DNA of 61,062 nucleotides from the NCBI GenBank assembly GCA_021776235.1, contig JAJFGG010000077.1, positions 1 through 61,062 on the forward strand, written 5' to 3'. Origin of the DNA: Alphaproteobacteria bacterium (GTDB lineage: Bacteria > Pseudomonadota > Alphaproteobacteria > GCA-2731375). Both the position numbers and the translations under genes were made by a program. Below the pieces are notes generated by a model that saw nothing but the letters and a program-made list of their open reading frames with translations, had not been told where the DNA came from and did not search any database. Shown one piece after another: positions 1 through 8,350 of this stretch (its first letter is position 1; each line of letters begins with the position of its first letter).

Positions 1-96
1 GATTTCGAATTACGCAATCCAGGCCGCGACGGCGGCCCGGCGCCAGTGCGCCGCCCTCGCGGAGCGGTGCGCTTTGGCGCACAAGCGTGAGCGACA
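1..96 (-). repeat. Three-hairpin 3'-UTR repeat, copy A (cut by window start)
   Basis: Read on the minus strand, this is a GC-rich repeat that follows the ketopantoate-reductase-like gene. It carries three consecutive small inverted repeats: GTGCGC/GCGCAC, GGCGC/GCGCC and GGCCGC/GCGGCC. It then ends in a GCGTAATTCGAAATC tail. Nearly the same sequence occurs at 31024-31130 and 40274-40380, and a deleted form at 27908-27951. The window begins inside the tail. Confidence 0.8.
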
Positions 97-100
97 ATAG

Positions 101-136
101 CTAGGCCTGATTCGATGAAAATCGAAACTGGTCTAG
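101..136 (-). repeat. 36-bp CTAG-ended hairpin overlapping a stop codon
   Basis: A near-perfect palindrome: CTAG arms at both ends, inner arms TTCGAT (111-116) and ATCGAA (121-126), and a GAAA loop. The TAG stop of the minus-strand gene (133-135) lies inside the outer arm. The element differs at only three positions from 27867-27902, which also starts at a TAG stop. It probably acts as a 3'-end RNA hairpin of the neighbouring gene. Confidence 0.75.
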
Positions 137-1107
137 CGCAACTTGGCCTTGGCCTCCAGCGCCGCGTAATCGATGGGCGGTTCGTGCATTTGCCGGATCA
201 TGTTGGCGTTGCGGGCCTTGATCATCATGGTGAGGGCGTGGTTGTAGGGCGTGGCAATGCCAAGGGCGGCGCCTTCGCGCACCACGGCGCCGTTCAGGCT
301 GTCGATCTCCGTTCGCAGGCCCGCTTCCATATGCTGCAACATGGATGGCTTGTTAAAGGCGCGGCCCAGGATCTTCCTTATGGCGGCCTTGGGATCGGGA
401 TCGGTCAGGGTTATGCCCTTGGCCGCGATCACCGCCAGGGTTTCATCCAGTACCAATTCCTGCATTGCCATGGCGGCGGCATCGGCGCCAATCTCGCCGG
501 AGCGCAATCCGGTGATGGCGCACAGGGGATTGACGGCGCAGTTCAGCATGAACTTGGTCCAGATCACGGCCTGGATATCCTCGGCGATATGGGGATCGAA
601 CTTCGCCTCGGCCAGTAAATCGCGCAGCAGTTCCACCCGGGCGCTGCCGCCGCCGCCAAGTTCACCGACCCAGGTCTTGTTGGCGTTGGTATGGGTGGCA
701 TGTCCCGCCTTGGGCGAGGCGGCGCTGTGATAGCTGATGCCGCCGACTACCCGTTCGGCCCCCAGTACCTGGCACAAAGTTTCCACATTGCCGACGCCGT
801 TTTGAAAGGTGACGGCCCAGCCTTCGGGCTTCAGCACCGCCTTTGCATGCGCCGCCGCCGCCCCGGTGTTGTTGGCGTCCGTATGGATGAAAGCGATATC
901 GGCGGCCGGCAGGCCATCGGCCGAAGTGGCGGCCGGCGCCTTGATGCGATAGTCACCGTCGATGCCGTCATACAGGTAATGGCCATCGTTCAGATCAGCC
1001 ACCGCCTCCGGGCGGATTTCGATGAACTGGACGTCTTTTCCCGCCAGCACCAGACGGCCGCCGTACAGCCCGCCCATGGCGCCCGCGCCGATAATGCAAA
1101 TCTTCAT
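133..1107 (-). CDS. Ketopantoate reductase family oxidoreductase
   Basis: This 324-residue protein fits the ketopantoate reductase (ApbA/PanE) family, which reduces 2-dehydropantoate with NADPH. It opens with a Rossmann GxGxMG motif (G7-A-G-A-M-G12), carries the QNG segment near residue 102, and has the catalytic pattern K185-x3-N189-x3-N193. Length is normal for the family. Family members in catabolic clusters often act on other 2-keto or beta-hydroxy acids, so a role in pantothenate synthesis is not assured. The gene is divergent from the sulfurtransferase gene, with 58 bp between the two starts. AAGGAGAG precedes the ATG. Its stop codon lies inside the CTAG hairpin. Confidence 0.85.
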   Translation of the reverse strand: MKICIIGAGAMGGLYGGRLVLAGKDVQFIEIRPEAVADLNDGHYLYDGIDGDYRIKAPAATSADGLPAADIAFIHTDANNTGAAAAHAKAVLKPEGWAVTFQNGVGNVETLCQVLGAERVVGGISYHSAASPKAGHATHTNANKTWVGELGGGGSARVELLRDLLAEAKFDPHIAEDIQAVIWTKFMLNCAVNPLCAITGLRSGEIGADAAAMAMQELVLDETLAVIAAKGITLTDPDPKAAIRKILGRAFNKPSMLQHMEAGLRTEIDSLNGAVVREGAALGIATPYNHALTMMIKARNANMIRQMHEPPIDYAALEAKAKLR

Positions 1108-1133
1108 GGTCCGCTCTCCTTTTGCGCTATGCT

Positions 1134-1157
1134 AATACTACATTGCGATGATAGGGA
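1134..1157. promoter_or_regulatory. Recurrent intergenic motif between divergent genes
   Basis: The sequence TACTACATTGCGATGATAGG (1136-1155) occurs identically, with one more matching base, at 15622-15642. Related versions are at 38824-38847 and 39875-39899 (reverse orientation). Here it lies between divergent starts and overlaps the ribosome binding site of the plus-strand gene. It could be a promoter or operator shared by these genes; no regulator can be named. Confidence 0.4.
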
Positions 1158-1165
1158 GTCGAGCG

Positions 1166-2044
1166 ATGAGCGGCTATGCGCGACCGGAACTATTGGTGGA
1201 AACGGACTGGCTGGCGGCGCATTTGGATGATCCGAATGTGCGGATCTTCGATTGCACGACCCATTTGATACCTGACCCGGAAAAAGTGTTTCGTGCCGAA
1301 AGCGGCCTGGCGGATTACCAGGCCGGGCATATTCCCGGGGCCGGGTTCTTGGATCTGCAGAATGAACTGTCGGACCCCGCCGGTGCCTTCCGCTTCACCA
1401 CCCCCGGCGCCGATGCCTTCGCCGCCGCCGTCGGCGCCAAGGGTCTGGGCGGTGATTACCGCATCGTGCTCTACAGCGGCGGCACCATGTGGTGGGCAAC
1501 GCGGATCTGGTGGATGCTGTACGCCTTCGGCTTCGAGAATGCCGCTGTCCTGAATGGTGGCATGCAGAAATGGCAGGCCGAGGGACGCCCCATGAGTTCG
1601 GCCGACTGCCAGTACGCCCCTGCCTCTTTCACGGCCCGGGTCCAGCCCGGCCGAATCGTGGCAAAGGATGCGGTGCTGGCCGCCTTGGCGCGCGAGGACG
1701 CCGTGGTGGTCAATGCCCTGACCCGGGCCCAGCACGCCGGCACCTCGAAGACCCATTATGGCCGGCCGGGCCGGATTTCCGGCAGTGTCTGTCTGCCGGG
1801 ACTGGATTTGCTGGACCGGGAGAGCAATACCTTTCTGGATGCCGCGGCCCTGCGCGCGCAATTCGACGCGGCCAGGATCGGCATGGCGCAAAAGGTCCTG
1901 ACCTATTGCGGCGGCGGTATCGCGGCCACGGCGGATGCCTTCGCCCTGGTCCTTCTTGGCCACGAGGATGTGGGCATCTACGACAATTCCCTGTCGGAAT
2001 GGGCCAACGATCACAGCCTGCCCATGGAAGCCGACGGAGATTAG
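1166..2044 (+). CDS. Sulfurtransferase (two-domain rhodanese)
   Basis: This 292-residue protein has the tandem rhodanese layout of thiosulfate/3-mercaptopyruvate sulfurtransferases, which move sulfane sulfur to a thiophilic acceptor through a cysteine persulfide. The N-terminal domain contains the family segments HIPGAGFLDL and LNGGMQKW. The C-terminal domain carries the active cysteine C248 in the loop CGGGIAA. I chose the ATG at 1166 over the in-frame ATG at 1148 because GGGAG lies 7 bp upstream of it. It is followed 22 bp later by an alpha/beta hydrolase gene, probably in one transcript. The acceptor in the cell is unknown. Confidence 0.88.
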   Translation: MSGYARPELLVETDWLAAHLDDPNVRIFDCTTHLIPDPEKVFRAESGLADYQAGHIPGAGFLDLQNELSDPAGAFRFTTPGADAFAAAVGAKGLGGDYRIVLYSGGTMWWATRIWWMLYAFGFENAAVLNGGMQKWQAEGRPMSSADCQYAPASFTARVQPGRIVAKDAVLAALAREDAVVVNALTRAQHAGTSKTHYGRPGRISGSVCLPGLDLLDRESNTFLDAAALRAQFDAARIGMAQKVLTYCGGGIAATADAFALVLLGHEDVGIYDNSLSEWANDHSLPMEADGD

Positions 2045-2066
2045 AGCAAAGGATCATTGATACAAG

Positions 2067-2876
2067 ATGCCCGAACTGGATACCGCTGCGCACCGGCTGC
2101 ACTACGACCTTACCGACCTGACGGCGCCATGGATCGAGGCGCCGGAGACGATCCTGTTCCATCATGGCGTGGGCGCCAATGGGCACTGCTGGCAAGGCTG
2201 GATGCCCGCCTTGCAGGACCGCTATCGCCTTCTGACATTTGATCTGCCCGGCCATGGGCGCTCCCAACCAGGCGACGGCGATATCACCATTGACGCCATG
2301 ATGGACGACGTCATCGCCTTGGCCGATGCCGTGGACGAGAACGGTGATGGCGCGAAATTCCACCTGATCGGTGAATCCGTCGGTGGCACCGTGGCCTTGC
2401 GAACCGCGACCGAACATCCTGACCGCCTGTTGAGCCTGACGGTCAGCAACGGCGCCCATAGGGGCGGCAGCATCCAGAACCTGGATTTCTGGCACGGGGT
2501 GATCGAGGGCGAGGGCATGTCCGCCTGGTCCGACCGCATGATGAGCCATCGCTTCTTCGATGGCGCCCTGCCGGAGCCGGTGTCAACCTGGTACCGCACC
2601 CAACAGGCCAGCGCCGATCCGGACACCGTGCTGGCCTTGCTGAAGACACTCGTCGGCACGGACCTGAGCCCGCAATTGCCGGATCTCATGCTGCCGACCC
2701 TGTTGATGCACCCGGATTCCTCGCCCTTCATCCCGGTGCCCGTCATGGCCGACCTGCACGCGCTGATCCCCAGGGCGCAACTGCGCATTGTTCCCCACGC
2801 CAAGCACGGCATGCCGTTTTCCCACGCGGCCGAATGCAGCGAGACGTTGCGGGCCTTTCTGGACGAGGTATCCTAA
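2067..2876 (+). CDS. Alpha/beta-fold hydrolase
   Basis: A 269-residue alpha/beta hydrolase. It shows the oxyanion segment FHHGVGANG (31-39), the strand FDLPGHGRS (58-66), the nucleophile elbow G-E-S104-V-G, and a C-terminal catalytic histidine in PHAKHGMPF. The fold serves esterases, lactonases and C-C hydrolases. The resemblance to the 3-oxoadipate enol-lactonase subgroup is only general, so the substrate stays open. It lies 22 bp behind the sulfurtransferase gene. Confidence 0.85.
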   Translation: MPELDTAAHRLHYDLTDLTAPWIEAPETILFHHGVGANGHCWQGWMPALQDRYRLLTFDLPGHGRSQPGDGDITIDAMMDDVIALADAVDENGDGAKFHLIGESVGGTVALRTATEHPDRLLSLTVSNGAHRGGSIQNLDFWHGVIEGEGMSAWSDRMMSHRFFDGALPEPVSTWYRTQQASADPDTVLALLKTLVGTDLSPQLPDLMLPTLLMHPDSSPFIPVPVMADLHALIPRAQLRIVPHAKHGMPFSHAAECSETLRAFLDEVS

Positions 2877-2987
2877 GGGGCGGTTTGGCTTCGCTAAATA
2901 TTCTCCTGGCGGGAATCGATTCTTTACCCGCCACTTGCGGCCACGGTGTATTCTGCTGGCCAGACAACCAAAATCAGGAGCACTGCC

Positions 2988-4064
2988 ATGGCGTCCCAAC
3001 AAGCCCGCATCCATGAGGTTGAAGACGATCCGCTGGCCGCCATCGACTACTGTTACGAGCAGGGCTGGACTGACGGTCTGCCGGTCGTCCCGCCGGATGT
3101 CGCGCGGGTCGAGGCGATGTTGCTGTTCGAAGGCCGGCCGCCGGAAACGGTACTGGCGGCGCATCCGGCCACGGGATTTGAGTGCACCGTTCACGCGGCG
3201 GCGGTGAATGCGGTCATGGCGGGTTGCAAGCCGGAATATTTCCCCGTCGTCGTCGCGGCGTTCGAGGCAATGAACGAGCCAGACTTCAACTTTCACGGCT
3301 CGACCGCCAGTACCGGGGGCTCGGCGCCTTTGCTGGTGGTCAGCGGGCCGGTTATCGACGACATCGGCATGAACGCCGATGTGAACCTGTTTGGCCCCGG
3401 CAACCGCGCCAACGCCACCATCGGCCGCGCCGTGCGCCTGATCCTGATGAACGTGTTCCGGATGATTCCGGGTGTCTCCGACAAATCAACCCAGGGCAAC
3501 CCCGGCAAGTTCAGCTTTTGCATCGCCGAGCGGGCGCGGGGCAACCCCTGGCCCCTGCTGGTCGAGGAGCTGGACTATCCCATGGGCGTCAGCAGCGTCA
3601 CCGTGTTCGCGGGCGGCGGCTTTTGCAATGTGGAGAACCACGGCGGCAATACGCCCGAGATGGTGCTTGGCTCCATCGCCGACGCCATGGCCAACTACGG
3701 TTGCATCACCCTGGGGCAATCCGTCGTCGTGCTATCGCCGGAGCATGTGCGCGTCGTCGCCTCGACCGGCTGGAGCAAGCAGCAGGTACGGGAGTTTCTG
3801 TTCAACCGCGCAGCCCGCACGGTCGAGGGCATGCGCTCCGTGGGCAAATACCGCCAGCGCGAATTCGACAAACAGCACGCCGATGGCGCCAGCCCGCTGG
3901 TCGAGGCTGACAAGATGCACCGGGGTCTCAGCCCCGATGATATTCTGGTGGTCATGGGGGGTGGCGACGCCGGCGGCCATTCCTGTTTCATACCATCCTG
4001 GAGCCGGGGCCGCAGTTCGATCATGCAGTCCAAGCCTATTGGCGTCTGCATCGATTGCGACTGA
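2988..4064 (+). CDS. Conserved protein of unknown function, upstream of the UGSC selenoprotein
   Basis: I do not recognise a named family for this 358-residue soluble protein. It begins with an acidic segment containing EQGWTDGLPVVPP, has a glycine- and alanine-rich core with STGGSAPLLVVSGP, and ends in a cysteine pair (C-I-D-C-D). No signal peptide or membrane span is visible. AGGAG followed by CACTGCC precedes the ATG at 2988, which I prefer to the in-frame start at 2946. Only 44 bp separate it from the selenoprotein gene, so the two are probably co-transcribed. Its terminal CxxC suggests, as inference only, a redox partnership. Confidence 0.75.
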   Translation: MASQQARIHEVEDDPLAAIDYCYEQGWTDGLPVVPPDVARVEAMLLFEGRPPETVLAAHPATGFECTVHAAAVNAVMAGCKPEYFPVVVAAFEAMNEPDFNFHGSTASTGGSAPLLVVSGPVIDDIGMNADVNLFGPGNRANATIGRAVRLILMNVFRMIPGVSDKSTQGNPGKFSFCIAERARGNPWPLLVEELDYPMGVSSVTVFAGGGFCNVENHGGNTPEMVLGSIADAMANYGCITLGQSVVVLSPEHVRVVASTGWSKQQVREFLFNRAARTVEGMRSVGKYRQREFDKQHADGASPLVEADKMHRGLSPDDILVVMGGGDAGGHSCFIPSWSRGRSSIMQSKPIGVCIDCD

Positions 4065-4108
4065 TCCGGCTTTGAACCTATGCGCGCAGCAGCAACGGGA
4101 GACCATGC

Positions 4109-4630
4109 ATGCAACTTTATGACCCGACCGTCACAGGACCCGAGCGGAATTATGCCCGCGCGGCGGCACTCGCCAGCCTGGAGGGCAAGACCATTGGCCT
4201 GTTGGAGAACGGTAAGCTGAACGCCGTCAACATGCTGCGGCAGACCGCGGCGCTGTTCGAGCAGCGCCATGGCTGCACCATTCTGCCCCTCTTCTCGAAG
4301 AGCAACGCCAGCGCGCCGGCGCCCGGCGAAACCATCCAGGCAGCCGCGAACGACGTGGACTTCCTGATTACCGGCCTGGGTGATTGAGGCAGTTGCTCGA
4401 CGTGCAGTTTGCATGACGGCATCAGTTTCGAACAGCTTGGCAAGCGCGCGGTTGTCGTGTGCACGGAACCATTCGAGGTTACGGTCAAAAATATTGCCCG
4501 GATGCTGGGCCTGCCCGACTACCCATTCGTCATGGTCGAGCATCCCATCGGCAGCCGTACTATGCCGGAAATAGAGGCGCTGGCGGAAATTGCATATGAC
4601 CAGGCCCTGCCTATCCTGATGGAAGGGTAA
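4109..4630 (+). CDS. UGSC-family selenoprotein (in-frame TGA at 4385-4387 read as selenocysteine)
   Basis: One frame stays open from the ATG at 4109 to the TAA at 4628-4630 except for a single TGA at 4385-4387. Read through, it gives 173 residues with selenocysteine at 93 in the motif G-L-G-D-U-G-S-C, followed by S-T-C. This matches the UGSC (seleno)protein family, whose name comes from this motif; relatives may have CGSC. Both flanks code well: residues 1-92 contain KTIGLLENGKLNA, and the part after the TGA contains VVVCTEPFEVT and ends in ALPILMEG. A hairpin suited to SECIS function starts 13 nt after the TGA. The function is unknown; a thiol/selenol redox role is inferred. Automatic callers will split it into a 92-residue protein and a 73-residue fragment. 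Sec machinery (selA, selB, selC, selD) is not in the window. Confidence 0.87.
4401..4415 (+). promoter_or_regulatory. Candidate bacterial SECIS hairpin
   Basis: Within the coding sequence, CGTGCA (4401-4406) pairs with TGCATG (4410-4415), including one G-T wobble, around a GTT loop. The loop opens with G about 19 nt after the TGA. A G at the start of the apical loop and this spacing fit the general model of bacterial SECIS elements, which recruit SelB. The stem is short, so sequence alone cannot prove it. Confidence 0.6.
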
Positions 4631-4653
4631 TACCACCTTGCGACGGGTAGCGG

Positions 4654-5664
4654 CTACGAGCCCAGATGCGGCACCACTTCCTCTGCGAAGAGGGACATCT
4701 GGTCCAGCAACTCCGCCACCGTGTTAACGGCGAAATACAGGCCGAGCAGGTGCGTGACGCCGGCCGCCTTCAGGGCCAGGCATTTCTCCACCACCTCGGC
4801 CGGGGTGCCAACCAGGTTGGCGTCGACCATCGAGATGCCGGCTTGTTCTTTCAACGTCGAGCGGGTCAGTGAGACCAGATGCTTGTGCATCTGACTGCCA
4901 CTGAAGCGTTCGACCGCGCGGTCGTGGTCATGGTCGACCAGGGCGATATATTGCGGCGCCACCGCGATTTCCGTGAAGTCGCGGCCCTCGGCTTCACACA
5001 GTTCGCGCAAATGGACGATGTCGGCGGCGATGCGCTGCAGCGGCAGGCCCGCCGGCAGCCAACCGTCGCCAAGCGTCGCGGTCCGCCGCAGCTGATTGAC
5101 ATTGTTGCCCCCGAAATAGATAGGCAGCTTTTCCTGCAATGGTTTGGGATACAGCTGGACATCGCGAAAGCGATAGAACGCGCCGTCATAGCTTGCCCGG
5201 TCTTGTGTGAACAACAGGCGCAGGGCGCGCACACCCTCTTCGACGATATCGCCGCGATGGCGCTTGTCGTCGGGCAACAGGGCCTCGAACTCCTCGCGAT
5301 AGGCACCGACACCCACGCCCAGTTCCAGCCGGCCGCCACTCAAATGATCCAGGGTGATCAACTGCTTTGCGGTGACCACGATGTCGCGCCGCATGGGCAG
5401 CACCAGAATTCCGGTGCCGAAACGCAGGCTGCAGGTTTGCGAGGCCAACCAGGCGTAGGTCAGCAGGATTTCCCAGAAACGCGGCGGCCGGCCGAACTCC
5501 GCCTGCACATAGTGCTGTGTGGTCATGTGGTCGTTGCCCCAGATCGAGTGATAGCCCAGGGCCTCCGCATGCTGCGCGATGGCAAGCAGGGCCTGGGTCT
5601 CGGAAAATGGGATCGGATAGGTCAGGCCCTCCATGCCCGTGGGAAATCCGACGCTGACGATCAT
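4654..5664 (-). CDS. Luciferase-like (LLM class) flavin-dependent oxidoreductase
   Basis: A 336-residue member of the bacterial luciferase-like superfamily, TIM-barrel oxidoreductases using FMN or F420. Typical segments are SIWGNDHM near the N-terminus, RFGTGILVLPMRRDIV, LDHLSGGRLELGVGVG and YFGGNN. The ATG at 5664 is preceded by GAGGAG; the upstream extension is not typical of the family. The gene follows another luciferase-like gene with only 16 bp between them, so the two form an operon. Substrate and cofactor cannot be read from sequence. Confidence 0.87.
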   Translation of the reverse strand: MIVSVGFPTGMEGLTYPIPFSETQALLAIAQHAEALGYHSIWGNDHMTTQHYVQAEFGRPPRFWEILLTYAWLASQTCSLRFGTGILVLPMRRDIVVTAKQLITLDHLSGGRLELGVGVGAYREEFEALLPDDKRHRGDIVEEGVRALRLLFTQDRASYDGAFYRFRDVQLYPKPLQEKLPIYFGGNNVNQLRRTATLGDGWLPAGLPLQRIAADIVHLRELCEAEGRDFTEIAVAPQYIALVDHDHDRAVERFSGSQMHKHLVSLTRSTLKEQAGISMVDANLVGTPAEVVEKCLALKAAGVTHLLGLYFAVNTVAELLDQMSLFAEEVVPHLGS

Positions 5665-5680
5665 GGCCGCTGCTCCTCTG

Positions 5681-6694
5681 TCATTTGTCCGGGCGATCGC
5701 CCAGGGCCGCCGCCAGGGTCTCGGCCAACATGGCCTGGCCCCGCATCCCGGCAATCACCACTTCGTCCAGACCCGCCTGGCGGTACTCCCGAAGACGCGC
5801 CCGCACCTGCGCCGGCGTGCCGCTGACACTGTGGCGGGCCACCACTTCATCACTGACCAGAGCGGTGGCGCGGTTCCAATCGCCCTTGGCGACGGCGTCA
5901 TACAATGCACCCTGGTCCAGGTCGCTCCCTGCCATCTCCAGGTTTGCCTGATGATGGGGGCCGCGCAGGACAAAGGCCAACAACCGTTTCAAACGCCCGT
6001 AGGCCCGGCCCTCATCTGCGTCAACCGAGGCAAAGACCAGGCCGATGCGGCGCACCTGGCGGCCTTGCGCGGCCTCGGTCATCCGGGCCAACGACCAGCG
6101 CACGAAGGCCACGGAGGTCGCCGCCGACAGCAACACGCCGTCGGCCTGGCGTCCGGCCAGGCGCAGCATCCCCGGCCCAGTGGCCGCCAATACGATCGGC
6201 ACGTCCTGTGGTCCGGTTTCCAGGGCGCGGCCGCTGACCTGAAAGCGTTCGCCCCGGTGCCGTATGGTTTCGCCGGCCAGCAAAGCCCGTGCGATGCCGA
6301 TGCTTTCATCCAGAGTGGCCAACGGCCGGGGCCGGGCAACGCCGGCGGCGTCCAGATCACCCGGCGCACCAGCGCCCAGGCACAGCACCGTCCGGTTGGG
6401 GAAGTGCTCGTTCAGGGTCGCCGCCGCCATCGCGGCCTGCACGGGATGCACCACATAAGGGCTGATCGCCATCAGGGCGGCGCTGACCCGTTCCGTTGCC
6501 GACAGCGCCATTGCGGCCTGCACCACCGGGTCACGCTGAAACAGGTGATTGGCCAGCCACATGGTATCGGCGCCGGCGGCATCGGCCTGGCGGGCCAGGC
6601 CGGGTAAATCCGCCGCCGCCTCGGCGCCCTCGAACGAGACGCCAAGGCCCGATCCCCTCGCCCCATGCCATGGGGTCAGACCCATGGACGGCAC
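5681..6694 (-). CDS. Luciferase-like (LLM class) flavin-dependent oxidoreductase
   Basis: A 337-residue luciferase-like oxidoreductase, first gene of a two-gene minus-strand operon with the related protein behind it. Family landmarks are DTMWLANHLFQRDP, VLCLGAGAPGD and the C-terminal block VSGTPAQVRARLREY, typical of the F420-linked branch. Sequence similarity to its neighbour is low beyond the shared fold, so they are probably not recent duplicates. A start at an ATG nine bases inside (MGLTPW) is also possible. Confidence 0.85.
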   Translation of the reverse strand: MPSMGLTPWHGARGSGLGVSFEGAEAAADLPGLARQADAAGADTMWLANHLFQRDPVVQAAMALSATERVSAALMAISPYVVHPVQAAMAAATLNEHFPNRTVLCLGAGAPGDLDAAGVARPRPLATLDESIGIARALLAGETIRHRGERFQVSGRALETGPQDVPIVLAATGPGMLRLAGRQADGVLLSAATSVAFVRWSLARMTEAAQGRQVRRIGLVFASVDADEGRAYGRLKRLLAFVLRGPHHQANLEMAGSDLDQGALYDAVAKGDWNRATALVSDEVVARHSVSGTPAQVRARLREYRQAGLDEVVIAGMRGQAMLAETLAAALGDRPDK

Positions 6695-6840
6695 CAGGCC
6701 GCCGGTTGCGCTGATCGGGAACTCCCTATCATCTCCTGTCTGCTCTCATCTCAGTCACGGAGAGTCGGGTGTTCAACGCTGCGGGCAGATTACGCATGCA
6801 CAAAGCATAATGAATTCACCGCTCGAAGGGTAGTCGGCCC

Positions 6841-6863
6841 GGCGACAGAAATTATCTGTCGCC
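6841..6863. promoter_or_regulatory. Perfect 9-bp hairpin in a 304-bp gap
   Basis: GGCGACAGA (6841-6849) and TCTGTCGCC (6855-6863) are perfect inverted arms around AATTA. No T-run follows on either strand, so it is not a standard terminator. It could be an operator or a leader structure for the VOC gene at 6999. Nothing else convincing is visible in the gap 6695-6998. Confidence 0.45.
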
Positions 6864-6998
6864 AAACTTGCCAGGGCCCTCAAAAACATCAATCATCGGC
6901 CCTGAAAACCCCTTAATGAAAAACGCCGTACGACATCCCGACGGAAAACCCGCCCGCTACACTTGCGGCATGAAGCCACCACGAAGGAGACCTCAACC

Positions 6999-7370
6999 AT
7001 GATGGGCTACACCACCCTTGGAACCAACGATCTAGAGAAAGCCGCGGCATTTTACGATGCCCTGTTTGCCGACCTGGGACTTAAGAAAATCACCCCCAAC
7101 GACCGTCTAGTGCTGTGGTCCAGTCAAGCGGGCGCAGCCATGTTGGGTGTGATCAAGCCTTTTGACGGCCAGCCCGCCACGGCCGGCAATGGGACAATGG
7201 TCGCGCTTATGGTGGACGATGCCGAGACCGTGGCGAAACTGCATGCCAAGGCGTTGGCGCTGGGCGGCAGCGACGAAGGCGAAGTCGGTCCGCGCGGCGG
7301 CGGCGCCATGACCTTTGGTTACTTTCGCGACCTGGACGGCAATAAACTGGCGTTTTACGCGATGAATTAG
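6999..7370 (+). CDS. VOC-family (glyoxalase/bleomycin-resistance-like) protein
   Basis: A 123-residue single-domain VOC protein, a fold that binds a divalent metal and serves dioxygenases, isomerases and lyases. It begins MMGYTTLGTNDLEKAAAFYD, the usual first beta-alpha unit, and ends FRDLDGNKLAFYAMN, the typical last strand. The ATG pair at 6999/7002 is preceded by AAGGAG at 6984-6989. The usual first-strand metal histidine is replaced by threonine, so it may bind a ligand rather than catalyse. It stands alone. Confidence 0.85.
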   Translation: MMGYTTLGTNDLEKAAAFYDALFADLGLKKITPNDRLVLWSSQAGAAMLGVIKPFDGQPATAGNGTMVALMVDDAETVAKLHAKALALGGSDEGEVGPRGGGAMTFGYFRDLDGNKLAFYAMN

Positions 7371-7435
7371 TCCCTTGCGGGCCATCAAATGAATCAGAAT
7401 AGCCGCGACCTGCTCTAGTATCCTGGCCCGGAAGC

Positions 7436-8332
7436 TTATTCCCCCGAGGGCCGGCTACGCCTGGCCCATTGGCGGTACATGTCCATCAGGGCGACGATGT
7501 CCTGGCCGCGATAACCCTCGGCCACGGCCAGGGCGTACATCTCGCGGGCCATGGACGCGGTGGGCGTGGGCATTTTCAGGGCCCGGCCCAGATCGACGCC
7601 CAGAGAGAGGTCCTTTTCGCCCAGCTCCATCTTGAAACCAGGGCTGAAATCTTCCTGCAGGGCGTTGGGGAAGCGCTTGGTGAAATGGTGCGAACGGCCG
7701 CCACTGACGGAAATCACCTCGAACAGCTTTTGTGGTTCCACGCCGGCGGCGACGCCCAGGGCAAAGGCTTCCGAGGCAACCAGCACGTTGCCCATGGACA
7801 TCATGTTGTTGACGATCTTCACCACCTTGGCGGTGCCGACCTCTCCGGTGTGCTGCCAGGTCTGCCCCAGCAAGTCGAACAGAGGCCCGGCGCGGTCAAG
7901 GGCCGGCGCCTCGCCGCCCACCAGTAATACAAGCTTGCCCGTACCGGCCTCGTTGGGGCTGCCGCTGACGGGGCAGTCCAGCACGGCCAGCCCTTTCGCT
8001 TGCGCCGCCGTGCCCACCGCTTTCATGGTATCGGGGTCGATGGTGCTCAACTCCACCAGCAGGCTGCCCGCCTCGGCCAGCGCGACAATGCCTTCCGCGC
8101 CCAGCCAGGCTTGGCTTACCGACTTGGGATCCGGCAACGAAGTCAGGACGGTGGTGCGACCGGCCAGGGCCGTGGCCAGGCTGTCGGCCATCTTGACGCC
8201 CTGCTGCGTCAGGTTTCGGCGCACCTCGTCGCTGATATCGTATCCCATCACATCCCATTGGGATTCGCTCAACCGCCTTGCCATGGCTGAACCCATCTGG
8301 CCCATGCCAATTACCGCGATCCGCTCGGTCAT
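7436..8332 (-). CDS. NAD(P)-dependent beta-hydroxyacid dehydrogenase (3-hydroxyisobutyrate dehydrogenase family)
   Basis: A 298-residue beta-hydroxyacid dehydrogenase. Visible landmarks are the dinucleotide motif G9-M-G-Q-M-G14, the substrate loop LDCPVSGSPNEAGTGKL (118-134) and catalytic K172 in KVVKIVNN. The family includes 3-hydroxyisobutyrate, tartronate-semialdehyde and glyoxylate/succinic-semialdehyde reductases, and sequence alone does not choose among them. The gene is 18 bp downstream of the amidohydrolase gene on the same strand, so they likely work in one catabolic route. Confidence 0.87.
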   Translation of the reverse strand: MTERIAVIGMGQMGSAMARRLSESQWDVMGYDISDEVRRNLTQQGVKMADSLATALAGRTTVLTSLPDPKSVSQAWLGAEGIVALAEAGSLLVELSTIDPDTMKAVGTAAQAKGLAVLDCPVSGSPNEAGTGKLVLLVGGEAPALDRAGPLFDLLGQTWQHTGEVGTAKVVKIVNNMMSMGNVLVASEAFALGVAAGVEPQKLFEVISVSGGRSHHFTKRFPNALQEDFSPGFKMELGEKDLSLGVDLGRALKMPTPTASMAREMYALAVAEGYRGQDIVALMDMYRQWARRSRPSGE

Positions 8333-8350
8333 GCTTTCATTCCATTCTTA

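Noticed and set aside
4062-4064. The TGA ending the 358-residue gene as a second Sec codon
   Set aside because: The readthrough would run into the next gene in another frame, and no redox motif or hairpin follows.
4381-4412. TGA at 4385 as a true stop or pseudogene lesion
   Set aside because: Both flanks code in the same frame, U-G-S-C is a known family motif, and a hairpin follows. A random nonsense mutation at exactly this codon is unlikely.
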